Under the pieces are notes generated by a model. The model was not told where the DNA came from. It saw only the letters and a program-made list of their open reading frames with translations, and ran no database searches. Positions 9,298 to 16,975 of a stretch of 64,000 nucleotides of DNA are shown here, one piece after another; positions within the stretch are counted from its first letter, which is position 1, and each line of letters begins with the position of its first letter. The position numbers and the translations under genes are program-made. Source of the stretch: Bradyrhizobium diazoefficiens (lineage in GTDB: Bacteria > Pseudomonadota > Alphaproteobacteria > Rhizobiales > Xanthobacteraceae); assembly GCF_018131015.1 (NCBI RefSeq), contig NZ_JAFCJJ010000003.1, forward strand, positions 248,001-312,000, in the 5' to 3' direction.

Positions 9298-10527
9298 TCA
9301 AAGCGGATCGGCGGCGCCGCGGCTGCGTGAGAGGTAACGCGCCGCAAGCCCGCCACCGATCAGAACGAGCAGGCAGAACGAGAGCGCACCGGCGAGGCTG
9401 ATCGGGTCGATGCGGGCCAGCATATTGCCGCCGTCGACTGCCATGCGCCAGACTTCCGCATAGGGCATCAACGAAAAGACGGCGTAGATGACAGCCGCAT
9501 CCTTCGGGTCGCGGGCGAGAGGACCGGCCTCGATATGGATCGGAAGATTGTCTTCCCTGAGCACCCAATTTTCGCCGCCGTCTTCGCTGCGATAGATGCC
9601 GCGATCGGAGGCAACCACCAGCGTCATCGCGTCCGTGCTCGCTGCTATGCCCCGCACCCTGGCTTTCGGCTCAGGCAGAGATCGCCCGACGGAGCGAAAA
9701 TCCTTGCCGGGACCGTCGCTGACCAGGATTTGGCCGCGCGACGCCGCCCAGATGCGTTGCGGTCGCGTGGCATCGGTCGCGATCGTGTCGACCGGCGCCT
9801 CGGCGCCGCCAAGGCCGGTATCGGACCAGGTGCGGCCTCCATCGCCGCTGATCATCGCCCGTCCCTCGATCACCGCCGCCAGTGCGCCGGCCGATGCCCC
9901 CGGCGCCGCCAGCGCGGTGACCTCGCTCGTCTGCGGAACGCCTGGCACGATTGCGAAGCTGCGTCCGCCGTCCTCACTCCCGAACAGCCCTTTCCGGCCG
10001 AGCAGATAGAAGCGATCGTTCGCAGGTCCACTGAGCAGGGCGCGTGCGGGAATCGCGCTGTCCGGGGCCCTGGCGCGCAGCCAGCTGCCGCGGTCGCGGC
10101 GAAACACACCGTTGGCAGCCGCGCACATGGCGAGTTCGCCGTCCGGCGAGAAGGCAAGCGCAAAAACCGCGCCGATGACGACATCGCGCGCCTCCGGCGC
10201 CCAGCTCCGGCCTCCATTGTGCGAACTCAGGAGTCCGAGGTCGGTGCCGACCAGCAGGTGGGAGGAATCGCCGGGGTCGACGGCGACGACAAGCGCTGCG
10301 TTGAGAAACAGGCCAACATCCGCGCTCAACCAGGCGGCGCCGAGATCGCGGGAACGAAACACGCCACCATAGCTGCTCGCGTCATGCGCCGACGCGTTGC
10401 CGGCCAGAAGCGACAACACGCAGGCAAGCCAGACGGGCAGCCAGCGCGTGCCGATCGCGCCCTGTCCGGCCGCGAGATCAGGCGATCGGAGTGGGACGTC
10501 GGGTCCCACTCCGAAAACACTGTTCAT
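9298..10527 (-). CDS. BNR/Ycf48-like beta-propeller with C-terminal membrane anchor
   Basis: A 409-residue protein with an N-terminal hydrophobic signal (WLPVWLACVLSLLAGNASA, about 30-48). It has repeated Asp-box motifs such as SHNGGRSWAPEA, SEDGGRSFAIVP, SGDGGRTWSDTG and SEDGGENWVLRE, diagnostic of sialidase/VPS10/Ycf48-type propellers. A C-terminal transmembrane helix lies at about 380-400 (LAGALSFCLLVLIGGGLAA). Catalytic residues of sialidases are not evident, so it is more likely a structural or assembly protein facing the periplasm. Its ATG overlaps the upstream MBL gene stop (ATGA). Function unknown. Confidence 0.75.
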   Translation of the reverse strand: MNSVFGVGPDVPLRSPDLAAGQGAIGTRWLPVWLACVLSLLAGNASAHDASSYGGVFRSRDLGAAWLSADVGLFLNAALVVAVDPGDSSHLLVGTDLGLLSSHNGGRSWAPEARDVVIGAVFALAFSPDGELAMCAAANGVFRRDRGSWLRARAPDSAIPARALLSGPANDRFYLLGRKGLFGSEDGGRSFAIVPGVPQTSEVTALAAPGASAGALAAVIEGRAMISGDGGRTWSDTGLGGAEAPVDTIATDATRPQRIWAASRGQILVSDGPGKDFRSVGRSLPEPKARVRGIAASTDAMTLVVASDRGIYRSEDGGENWVLREDNLPIHIEAGPLARDPKDAAVIYAVFSLMPYAEVWRMAVDGGNMLARIDPISLAGALSFCLLVLIGGGLAARYLSRSRGAADPL

Positions 10528-11522
10528 GGCTTGCGTGATTTTTCACCCGGCGCCAGCGCGATCTCGGCCATGCGGCCGCCGTTCAGGGCCACCCAGGAAT
10601 TCTTCGTCAGCGGATATTTGTCCGTGTAGCTGAGCGGCTCGTGGGCGGCGACGCAATTGTTGTATCCGCCGGTGATCTTGTAGCACTTCTCATAGGCGAG
10701 AAACTGCTGGACCGAATCGGTCTGCTGCACGTTCGCGACCATCCAGTCGCGGATGCCCTCGTAGGACGAGAACGCGTCGGAGCCGAACACCAGCTTGCCG
10801 ATGCTGGTCGGTACTTCCAGCAGTTGCGAGCCGGCCGTGTGAGCGCGATACGCAGGATGAATCCGCACGCCCGGCAGGATCTCCGTCTCGCCGTCGAGGA
10901 TCACCGCCTTGCCCTTCAGCACCTTGCCATAGACCTCCTCCATGGTGAGCGGCATGTAGCCGCAGGCCGGCGTGCGATTGCAGCCGCCCGGATCGGAGTT
11001 GATCGCCCGGATGTGCGGTTCCGGATAGTTGAGAGCCCATTCGATCGCCTTGAGTTCCTCGCGCTGGACGTAGAGCACGGCATTGGGCAGGTCAGACAAT
11101 TGGCCGGCATGGTCCCAGTGAGCGTGGCCGATCACCACCTTGGTGACATCGGCAGCGTTGAAGCCGAGCGCCTTCAGCTGGTCCGCCAACGGCGCCCAGT
11201 GCTCCGACCCGGTCATCTTCAGATAGTCCTGCTGCTTCCAGCCGGTATCGTAGAGGATCAATTCGCTTCCGCACTTGATCACGCCGACGTTCACGGGCAG
11301 ATCGACGCTTGGAATGTTGCTCTCCGGCTTGTTGCTGCCGGGCACGAAGGTGCGATCCGGCATGAAGGCTCCGAACGGCACGTTCATGAAACGGCTGCTC
11401 TCGATCAACCATGCCGAGCAGACTGGTTGCTGGGCCTGCGCCGCCGGGCCGAACAGGCTTGCCAGCGCGGCCACCCCCGCGGTCACCGCAAACGAACGGA
11501 ATCCTGAAGCAAATTGTCTCAT
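10524..11522 (-). CDS. exported MBL-fold hydrolase, N-acyl homoserine lactonase-like
   Basis: A 332-residue protein with a signal peptide (VAALASLFGPAAQAQ, about 1-31). The metallo-beta-lactamase core motif GHAHWDHAG gives H133, H135, D137 and H138, with later ligands near HTAGSQ and GSDAFSSYEG. The overall pattern matches AHL-lactonase family members of the MBL fold, which open lactone rings with two metals. Secretion is unusual for quorum-quenching lactonases, which are mostly cytoplasmic. It is translationally coupled to the propeller gene downstream. The substrate, a lactone or another ester, is inference. Confidence 0.8.
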   Translation of the reverse strand: MRQFASGFRSFAVTAGVAALASLFGPAAQAQQPVCSAWLIESSRFMNVPFGAFMPDRTFVPGSNKPESNIPSVDLPVNVGVIKCGSELILYDTGWKQQDYLKMTGSEHWAPLADQLKALGFNAADVTKVVIGHAHWDHAGQLSDLPNAVLYVQREELKAIEWALNYPEPHIRAINSDPGGCNRTPACGYMPLTMEEVYGKVLKGKAVILDGETEILPGVRIHPAYRAHTAGSQLLEVPTSIGKLVFGSDAFSSYEGIRDWMVANVQQTDSVQQFLAYEKCYKITGGYNNCVAAHEPLSYTDKYPLTKNSWVALNGGRMAEIALAPGEKSRKP

Positions 11523-11610
11523 TGCGTTCCTCCGTTACAGCTAGTTTTTTTGAACTGAGATCGGTTCTTCCTCGTCGTGTCCCTTCGATCGCCCACCATC
11601 TCGCCGCGCT

Positions 11611-12159
11611 TTAGTGCGGCTTGTATTGTCCCGGCCAAAGAACCTCGCCGACGCGCAGCACGTATTCCGAGGCCTTCAGATCCAGTTCATGCGCAGCCTG
11701 GAGCCGCTGCGCGTCGCCGTTTTCTGTGAATTTCAGCATCTCGGCCGCGGCGCCCGCGTAGAGCGCCATCGCCTCGACGTATTGCGACTGCGCACTTGAC
11801 AGCGAGGCGGGCGCGCTCATGGCGCGAACCTGCATCCCCGCATCGTGGAAGAATTTCGCCAGCGGCTCGATCTTTCGTGCGAACGCCCGCGGGTCCCGAT
11901 CCTCGGTCTGATAGCTGATCCCGGCAAAGCTCAATGCCACCGCCGACCGCGTCGCCTCGCGGTGGACCGTCCACAGGGTTGTCGCGAAGCGCTCCTCGTC
12001 CGCCGTCAAGGCGGGCAGCGCCGTCTTCTCGGTCCGCGCGGTGTTTGTCTGCAATGCCGGTTGCGACCCTGGCCGGATTTCGTGCAGCCATGCCGCACCG
12101 GCGGTCGCCGCGAGCGCTACGACCACGCCAGCCAGCAACAAGGATCGCCCACCGGCCAT
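11611..12159 (-). CDS. exported or membrane-anchored protein of unknown function
   Basis: About 182 residues. An N-terminal hydrophobic helix (SLLLAGVVVALAATAGAAWL) is followed by a soluble, mostly helical domain with no motif I recognise. ATG 12159 starts at this helix. GGAGG lies 22 bases upstream, so the true start may instead be an in-frame GTG at 12204 or a rare codon between. It is co-directional with the NiCoT gene upstream and the MBL-propeller genes downstream (89-bp gap to the MBL start), suggesting one transcription unit. Confidence 0.6.
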   Translation of the reverse strand: MAGGRSLLLAGVVVALAATAGAAWLHEIRPGSQPALQTNTARTEKTALPALTADEERFATTLWTVHREATRSAVALSFAGISYQTEDRDPRAFARKIEPLAKFFHDAGMQVRAMSAPASLSSAQSQYVEAMALYAGAAAEMLKFTENGDAQRLQAAHELDLKASEYVLRVGEVLWPGQYKPH

Positions 12160-12292
12160 GCCGATTGTCTGAATGGCGCATCCTCCATTTTTAGTTGCAA
12201 CCACTCTATCCCCCGGTTTCCGTGCCGGTCAACCGATGCGGCGGTGAAAGCAGGCTTGCCCGCACGCATGCCTTGTCGACGCAGGCCGCCGG

Positions 12293-13129
12293 TCAATGCG
12301 GTTCCCAGGCCGGCGCGGCGGTGAACAGGCCGCCCTCGGCAAAGCCGATGCCGTAGACCAGGGCCAGCCCGAACAGGAAGCTGACGAGCCCCGACGCCAC
12401 GCGGAGCCGCCAATTGAATTTCGGCAGATTGACGGCCGAAAATACGAACGGCGCCGACAGCATCAGCGTGATCAGCATCATCCCTGCGATGGTGCCAAGC
12501 CCGAACAGCAGCAGATAGCCGAGCGCGGCGAAGGGATCGCGGATGATGGACAGCACCATCAGGGCGACGGCGGCCGATCCTGCAAGGCCGTGCACCAGAC
12601 CGACGGCGAACGGGCGGAGCCACTGCCAGGGCGCGAACCGCCCGAGCCAGGACTGGTCGAGCCGCGCTAATGGTGTCTGCCCTTCGGCGTGTCCGTGCGC
12701 ACCGGGGTCATGACCGTGCGGGTGCCGGTGCACATAGTCGCCATGCGCATGCAGGTGATCATGAAGGTCGGGCGCATGTCCGCCGCGAACGCTCGCCTGG
12801 ACCTGCGCTGAGCCGACCGTGCGCCCGATCCCCGTCAGGGTGAGAACGCCGAGCAGGATCAGCATGATGCCGACCGCAAATTCCATCGACAGGCCGAGCC
12901 GCGGCGGGATCACGACCCCGAACAGGATGATCGCCGCGCCGACCGCCATGACCGTGATGGTGTGTCCGACGCCCCAGGCGGCGCCGATCAGCGCCGAGCC
13001 CGCCACGCTGCGTTCGCGACTGACGATCGTTGCGATGGCGACCACGTGGTCGGCGTCGGTCGCATGCCTCATTCCGAGGAAGAATCCCAGCGACAGGAAC
13101 GACAGGACGTTGAGGGCAGTTGCGGTCAT
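12293..13129 (-). CDS. NiCoT/UreH-type nickel-cobalt permease
   Basis: A 278-residue membrane protein. The first helix carries GMRHATDADHVVAIA, the HX4DH signature of NiCoT permeases, and a second signature-like GAAWGVGHTITV follows. A central loop at about 115-155 is His-rich (HDHLHAHGDYVHRHPHGHD), and three further hydrophobic segments end the protein. It should move Ni(II) or Co(II) through the inner membrane. It begins a co-directional run that continues into the small anchored protein, the secreted MBL enzyme and two propellers, while a NicO-family transporter converges from the other side, so metal supply to the periplasmic enzyme is a fair hypothesis. Confidence 0.85.
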   Translation of the reverse strand: MTATALNVLSFLSLGFFLGMRHATDADHVVAIATIVSRERSVAGSALIGAAWGVGHTITVMAVGAAIILFGVVIPPRLGLSMEFAVGIMLILLGVLTLTGIGRTVGSAQVQASVRGGHAPDLHDHLHAHGDYVHRHPHGHDPGAHGHAEGQTPLARLDQSWLGRFAPWQWLRPFAVGLVHGLAGSAAVALMVLSIIRDPFAALGYLLLFGLGTIAGMMLITLMLSAPFVFSAVNLPKFNWRLRVASGLVSFLFGLALVYGIGFAEGGLFTAAPAWEPH

Positions 13130-13658
13130 GCGCGCACGCTAGCATGGCTTCCGCCGGGCGTAACATCCAATGTTTCGATCCGGCAGCAATTCGCGTTCGC
13201 GCGCGCCGATGCCGGTCACTGCCTGGTGCGCCGTCGTCCCCAGCCGTTGATCCAGGCTCGCATCCTTCGCCATTGCGACGGTTCAGTCCGACTGTGGGAT
13301 CATTTGCGGCAAACGGAGGAAGTTATTGCAGGTGGCGTAGTGGAATTTTGTAATCGCCTAGGACCGCCATTCAACAAGAGGTCTTAGTCCCCTTAGCTCA
13401 CGCCTTTACGCTGTCTTTCAAATTTCTTTTCGCGTCCGCTTCGGGTCTTGGTTGTGTGAAAACGCGAAGCCGCTCAATCGCGGCAGAACAAGTTATTCGT
13501 CCAAGGCCACTTTCGCCGCTCAACACGTAAGCGAATTCAACTTAGACGCCTACCTGAGGAACATCATTCTTCGTCGCGTTTTGATTTTTGAGTTTTCACA
13601 CAGCCTGGGTCATTTCCGGACCTCGGCTGGCGAAGCCTGCTGAGCCGACTCTCGCGGG
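13130..13658. other. 529-bp intergenic region, partly AT-richer, carrying a MITE-like element
   Basis: No convincing gene lies here; the short open frames lack ribosome sites and homology-like features. GC drops from about 13300 to 13600. The notable structure is the inverted-repeat element at 13450-13605, listed separately. Confidence 0.6.
13450..13605. mobile_element. MITE-like element, 156 bp with 14-bp terminal inverted repeats
   Basis: GGTTGTGTGAAAAC at 13450-13463 faces GTTTTCACACAGCC at 13592-13605, a 13/14 terminal inverted repeat. GGGTC occurs just outside both ends (13443-13447 and 13607-13611) and could be a target duplication. The interior has no transposase but contains a GCCGC/GCGGC hairpin. 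Termini of the GGCTGTGTGAAAAC type resemble those of IS elements, so this is probably a non-autonomous derivative or a deletion relic. Confidence 0.5.
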
Positions 13659-14324
13659 TCAGTCGGGGCAGCGCCGGTGCACGGACGTGTATGTCTTGGG
13701 CCCATCCTTGAGGGATCGCCGGATCGTCCTGTCGTCCACAAACTCGATGTTCTCGGAGGCTCGCTCCTGCATGCCCTCGCTGGCGCACATCATGCGGAGC
13801 GCGAGAAACCGGCCGATCGGTTTCGCCGACTGGATCCTGCAATTGCTCTCATAACCGAGGAAACTCTTGCCACGGAAGGTCAGCAGGCCTTCGGTCTCGT
13901 TCGGCCTGCCCGTGCAGACCTTCTGATCGTCGAGATACCATTTGCCTTGAAGGGCCTGGATCGACGGTGTCGGCGGGCGGGTGGATGGCGTTGTGTCCGG
14001 CTCCGGTTTGAGAGAGATCGACGTGCAGCGCTGCCATTGCCTCTCGCCGCCGATCTGTTCCGGCCTTGCGTAGCACCAGTCCAGCCCATGCAATCTGCCT
14101 CCGAGCCGGTCCCTCTCGTCGCATGCCGCATCCGTTTTGGCGGAGTCGCCGGCTCCGCCGGGGCACCTATCATTGGCATCGAGCCAAAGCTCGATCAGCG
14201 TGGCGGCCGGCTCGGGCGGACGCTGCGCGCGAGCGCTGGTCGTGGAAAAGAGCAAGGCGGCGACGAAGAAAAGTGTGGTCGAAGCGGCGCCGTGCCCAGC
14301 GCCGCGGCGCTTCATTCGAATCAT
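13659..14324 (-). CDS. exported protein of unknown function
   Basis: A 221-residue protein with a signal peptide (STTLFFVAALLFSTTSARA, about 13-33) and six or more cysteines spread over a two-part mature region. The C-terminal half (from LQGKWYLDDQKVC) has the look of a small disulfide-stabilised beta-barrel. ATG 14324 was preferred to the longer frame because GGGGAG sits 6 bases upstream. It is the last gene of the run behind the sulfatases and the outer-membrane channel. I do not recognise a family. Confidence 0.65.
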   Translation of the reverse strand: MIRMKRRGAGHGAASTTLFFVAALLFSTTSARAQRPPEPAATLIELWLDANDRCPGGAGDSAKTDAACDERDRLGGRLHGLDWCYARPEQIGGERQWQRCTSISLKPEPDTTPSTRPPTPSIQALQGKWYLDDQKVCTGRPNETEGLLTFRGKSFLGYESNCRIQSAKPIGRFLALRMMCASEGMQERASENIEFVDDRTIRRSLKDGPKTYTSVHRRCPD

Positions 14325-14408
14325 GACCAACTCCCCAGACCCGGTCCGATACAACCGCAACCAGCAGGCGGGATCAATGGGCGCACGTCATGCAGGGAGA
14401 GTTCGCTG

Positions 14409-15407
14409 TCACTTCCGCACGGGCGGCTTGGCGGATGGCGGCTCCGGAGCCGCCGGAGAGATTGCAAATGTCAACCAGGTGTTCCAGCCGGCCGGCCGGT
14501 TCTGCTCGGCGAATTCCCAGTAGCCTTTCAGGTTGACGTAGCCCTGCAGCTTGTCGCCCATGGGAAAGATGTAGCCGAACTGCGGGCCGATGCCGGCGAT
14601 GCGCGTGCGGAAACCGTCGAGCGCGGGCGGGGCTCCGAAGTCGTCGGTCACCTGCTGCAGATAGTAGCCGACGAGGCCAAGTTGCCACTTGTTATCGAAA
14701 AAGTGGGAAGCGCCCCAGTCGATATGGAAATCCATGCCGTTCTGGTACTGGGTGGAGGTGTTCTTGAAATTGTAGGTCAGGCCGGCGACCCAGGAAAACT
14801 CGTTGCCGGACTTGGGATCGAAATAGGTGTAGCCGCCGCCGAGATCGAGGGCGCCATGGCCGATGCCGAGGTTGGCGAGACGGTTGGGATCATAGTCGCC
14901 GACGGGAATGTCGCCCGCGCCATAGACCATGAAATTGTTGACGCCCTGGTTCCATTTGAGCGCGACCTGCGGCAGCACGTCGCCGTAGGACGTCAGCTCC
15001 TGGGTGCGATTGAGGGCGATGGTGTTGCCGAGCGGACCGGTGAGGGAGAGCGCCGCCGAGGCCTCGTTGCGTCCGGCGGTGCCGAGCAGGCTGACGGAGA
15101 GCTGGGCGCCGAGCACCGGCGTCGCGAACACATATGTCGGCCCGAAGCCGACGAGGTCGCCGCGGCCGCTGATGCCGACGTCGAGCCGCCCGCCGCGCGG
15201 GAATTGCGCGCCCGCGGCCGCAGCGACATTGGTGTGGACGTAGAACGTCGCCCACGACCAGCCCGGCACCGCAGGCGCGGCCGCAAGGCTGCCGAACGTG
15301 CCGGGCAGCCAGAAGCTCAGTCCGCCTTCGTCGGCCAGAGCCGGGATCGATACCGACATCAAGAGCCCGACGCCCGCTGTCGCAGTAAGGATGTTCCGCC
15401 GCTTCAT
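14409..15407 (-). CDS. MetA/SphA-type outer-membrane channel
   Basis: A 332-residue exported protein with a signal peptide ending SIPALA (about residue 25) and a mature DEGGLSFWLPGTFGSLAA start typical of the 'phenol degradation MetA' outer-membrane family. Alternating beta-strands continue throughout, with VLPQVALKWNQGVNNFMVYG, GGGYTYFDPKSGNEFSWVAG and GIGPQFGYIFPMGDKLQGYV as family-like blocks. These barrels admit hydrophobic or aromatic substrates. GGAGG precedes the ATG. Located 24 bp behind a sulfatase gene, it likely passes the sulfated substrate or its desulfated product. Confidence 0.8.
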   Translation of the reverse strand: MKRRNILTATAGVGLLMSVSIPALADEGGLSFWLPGTFGSLAAAPAVPGWSWATFYVHTNVAAAAGAQFPRGGRLDVGISGRGDLVGFGPTYVFATPVLGAQLSVSLLGTAGRNEASAALSLTGPLGNTIALNRTQELTSYGDVLPQVALKWNQGVNNFMVYGAGDIPVGDYDPNRLANLGIGHGALDLGGGYTYFDPKSGNEFSWVAGLTYNFKNTSTQYQNGMDFHIDWGASHFFDNKWQLGLVGYYLQQVTDDFGAPPALDGFRTRIAGIGPQFGYIFPMGDKLQGYVNLKGYWEFAEQNRPAGWNTWLTFAISPAAPEPPSAKPPVRK

Positions 15408-15431
15408 TGCGTTTCCTCCATATTCCGCTGA

Positions 15432-16919
15432 CTAGGTCTTGCGAACGGGAACGTGGTCGAGCGGCGCGCCCGCGGGAATGAGCGGCTCGCGCGTCACACT
15501 CGCCGCATAGTCCTTCAGGATTCTTCCGAAGTGCGCCGCGGTCCAGGAATGCATGTAGGGGAGATCGATCGCCTTGCGCTCCCTGGGATCGACCGTGAGG
15601 TTCACGATGTGCGGGCTGGCGAGCTTGAGCGAGGGCTCCAGGCTGCTGCGCTGCAGGTACATCACCATCTTGAAGTTGCGCCATTTCACGCCGTAGAGCG
15701 TGTCGGCCATCCAATAGGGAAAGCCGTCCCGCGCCGAGGCTTCGCTCTTGCCTTCGAGGAATTGGCGCTGATCGAGGCCATCGATCACCCGGTCCGACGG
15801 AACGGGCGCGCCGGCCCATTGCAGCAGTGTCGTGAACATGTCGGTGATGTGGACGATCTCGTTGCTCTGCCTGCCGGGCGGCACGCGGCCCGGATAGCGC
15901 ACCATGCAGGGTGTGCGCAGGGATCCTTCCATGCCGGTGAAATAGGAGCCATCGAAGAAGCCGGGATGGCCGCGCCAGGTTTCCAGTTCCTCGGGGCCGT
16001 TGTCTCCGGAGAACACGACAATGGTGTTGTCGTCCACCTTGAGCTCCTTCAGCGCGTCCAGGATCTCGCCGAAGTCGCTGTCGAGTTCGAGCAGGCAGTC
16101 GGCCCATTCGCCCTGGCCGGATTTTCCCTTGAACTCAGGGCGCGGCACCGTCGGCATGTGCATCATGGAGTGATTGAAGTACAGGAAGAACGGCTTGCCG
16201 GCGGCCGCGCTGCGCTTCATGAAGGCCTTGCCGCGATCCAGGAATTCGCGATCGACGTCGCGCCTGACCTCGAGGTCAAGTTGCCTGATCGCCCGTGGCT
16301 CGCGGTCACCCTTCTTGGCCTCCAGCATGTTGCTGACGCCGTCGCGCGTGGGGTCGTACCAGGGGTCGCTCGGCCACATCGCTTCGTCCCAGGTGCGTGG
16401 CGGTCCGTACCACTCGTCGAAGCCGTGGTCCGTAGGCCAGCGGCCGCGGGATTCGCCGATATGCCACTTGCCGACGCAGGCGGTCGCGTATCCGGCCGTG
16501 GAGAGCACGTCGCCCATGGTGCGCTCCCAGGCGACGAGGCCGCCCTCGTCGCCGGGCAGCGCCACCGTGTGATTGCCGGAGCGGATCGCGTACCGTCCCG
16601 TCATCAGCGCCGAGCGCGAGGGCGTGCATTGCGCCTCCGGGGCAAAGTTCAGCAGCTTCATGCCCTCGCCGGCGAAAGCGTCAATGCGGCGGGTGTCGGC
16701 GCCGCGCAGGATACCGCCGCCGTAGCAGCCGAGCTCGCCGTAACCGAGGTTGTCGACCAGGAAGTAGACGATGTTCGGCGGGCCATTGGGCGCCCGTGTC
16801 GACTGCTGCGCCTGAGCGACCCGGGTCGATCCGTCCGCCGCCACGGCCGAGGTCGCCGCGAGAGCGGTGCCACCCAGGAGGATGTCGCGTCGGTTCGGGC
16901 CTCGTTCGTCTGATTGCAT
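15432..16919 (-). CDS. Tat-exported arylsulfatase (CTPSR type)
   Basis: A 495-residue type I sulfatase. The signal has a twin-arginine start (NRRDILLGGTALAATSAVAA). The catalytic signature is C98-T-P-S-R within AQCTPSRSALMTG, where Cys is converted to formylglycine. Metal ligands are suggested by D56-N57 (LVDNLGYGE) and FSGDNGPEE. It hydrolyses sulfate esters in the periplasm. GAGG precedes the ATG. The formylglycine-generating enzyme two genes upstream in the same run would activate it before Tat export. Natural substrate (aryl, steroid or carbohydrate sulfate) is not evident. Confidence 0.93.
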   Translation of the reverse strand: MQSDERGPNRRDILLGGTALAATSAVAADGSTRVAQAQQSTRAPNGPPNIVYFLVDNLGYGELGCYGGGILRGADTRRIDAFAGEGMKLLNFAPEAQCTPSRSALMTGRYAIRSGNHTVALPGDEGGLVAWERTMGDVLSTAGYATACVGKWHIGESRGRWPTDHGFDEWYGPPRTWDEAMWPSDPWYDPTRDGVSNMLEAKKGDREPRAIRQLDLEVRRDVDREFLDRGKAFMKRSAAAGKPFFLYFNHSMMHMPTVPRPEFKGKSGQGEWADCLLELDSDFGEILDALKELKVDDNTIVVFSGDNGPEELETWRGHPGFFDGSYFTGMEGSLRTPCMVRYPGRVPPGRQSNEIVHITDMFTTLLQWAGAPVPSDRVIDGLDQRQFLEGKSEASARDGFPYWMADTLYGVKWRNFKMVMYLQRSSLEPSLKLASPHIVNLTVDPRERKAIDLPYMHSWTAAHFGRILKDYAASVTREPLIPAGAPLDHVPVRKT

Positions 16920-16975
16920 CTAACACCTCAAAACAGATTGACGTAGCTCGGGATCGCGGTTGCAACGTCGCGTCC

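Noticed and set aside
13452..13643. 63-codon frame across the MITE-like element
   Set aside because: It starts within the terminal repeat, has a TTG start and no ribosome site.
13677..15431. 584-codon plus-strand frame opposite the MetA-like channel
   Set aside because: Antisense to genes with signal peptides and family features on the minus strand.
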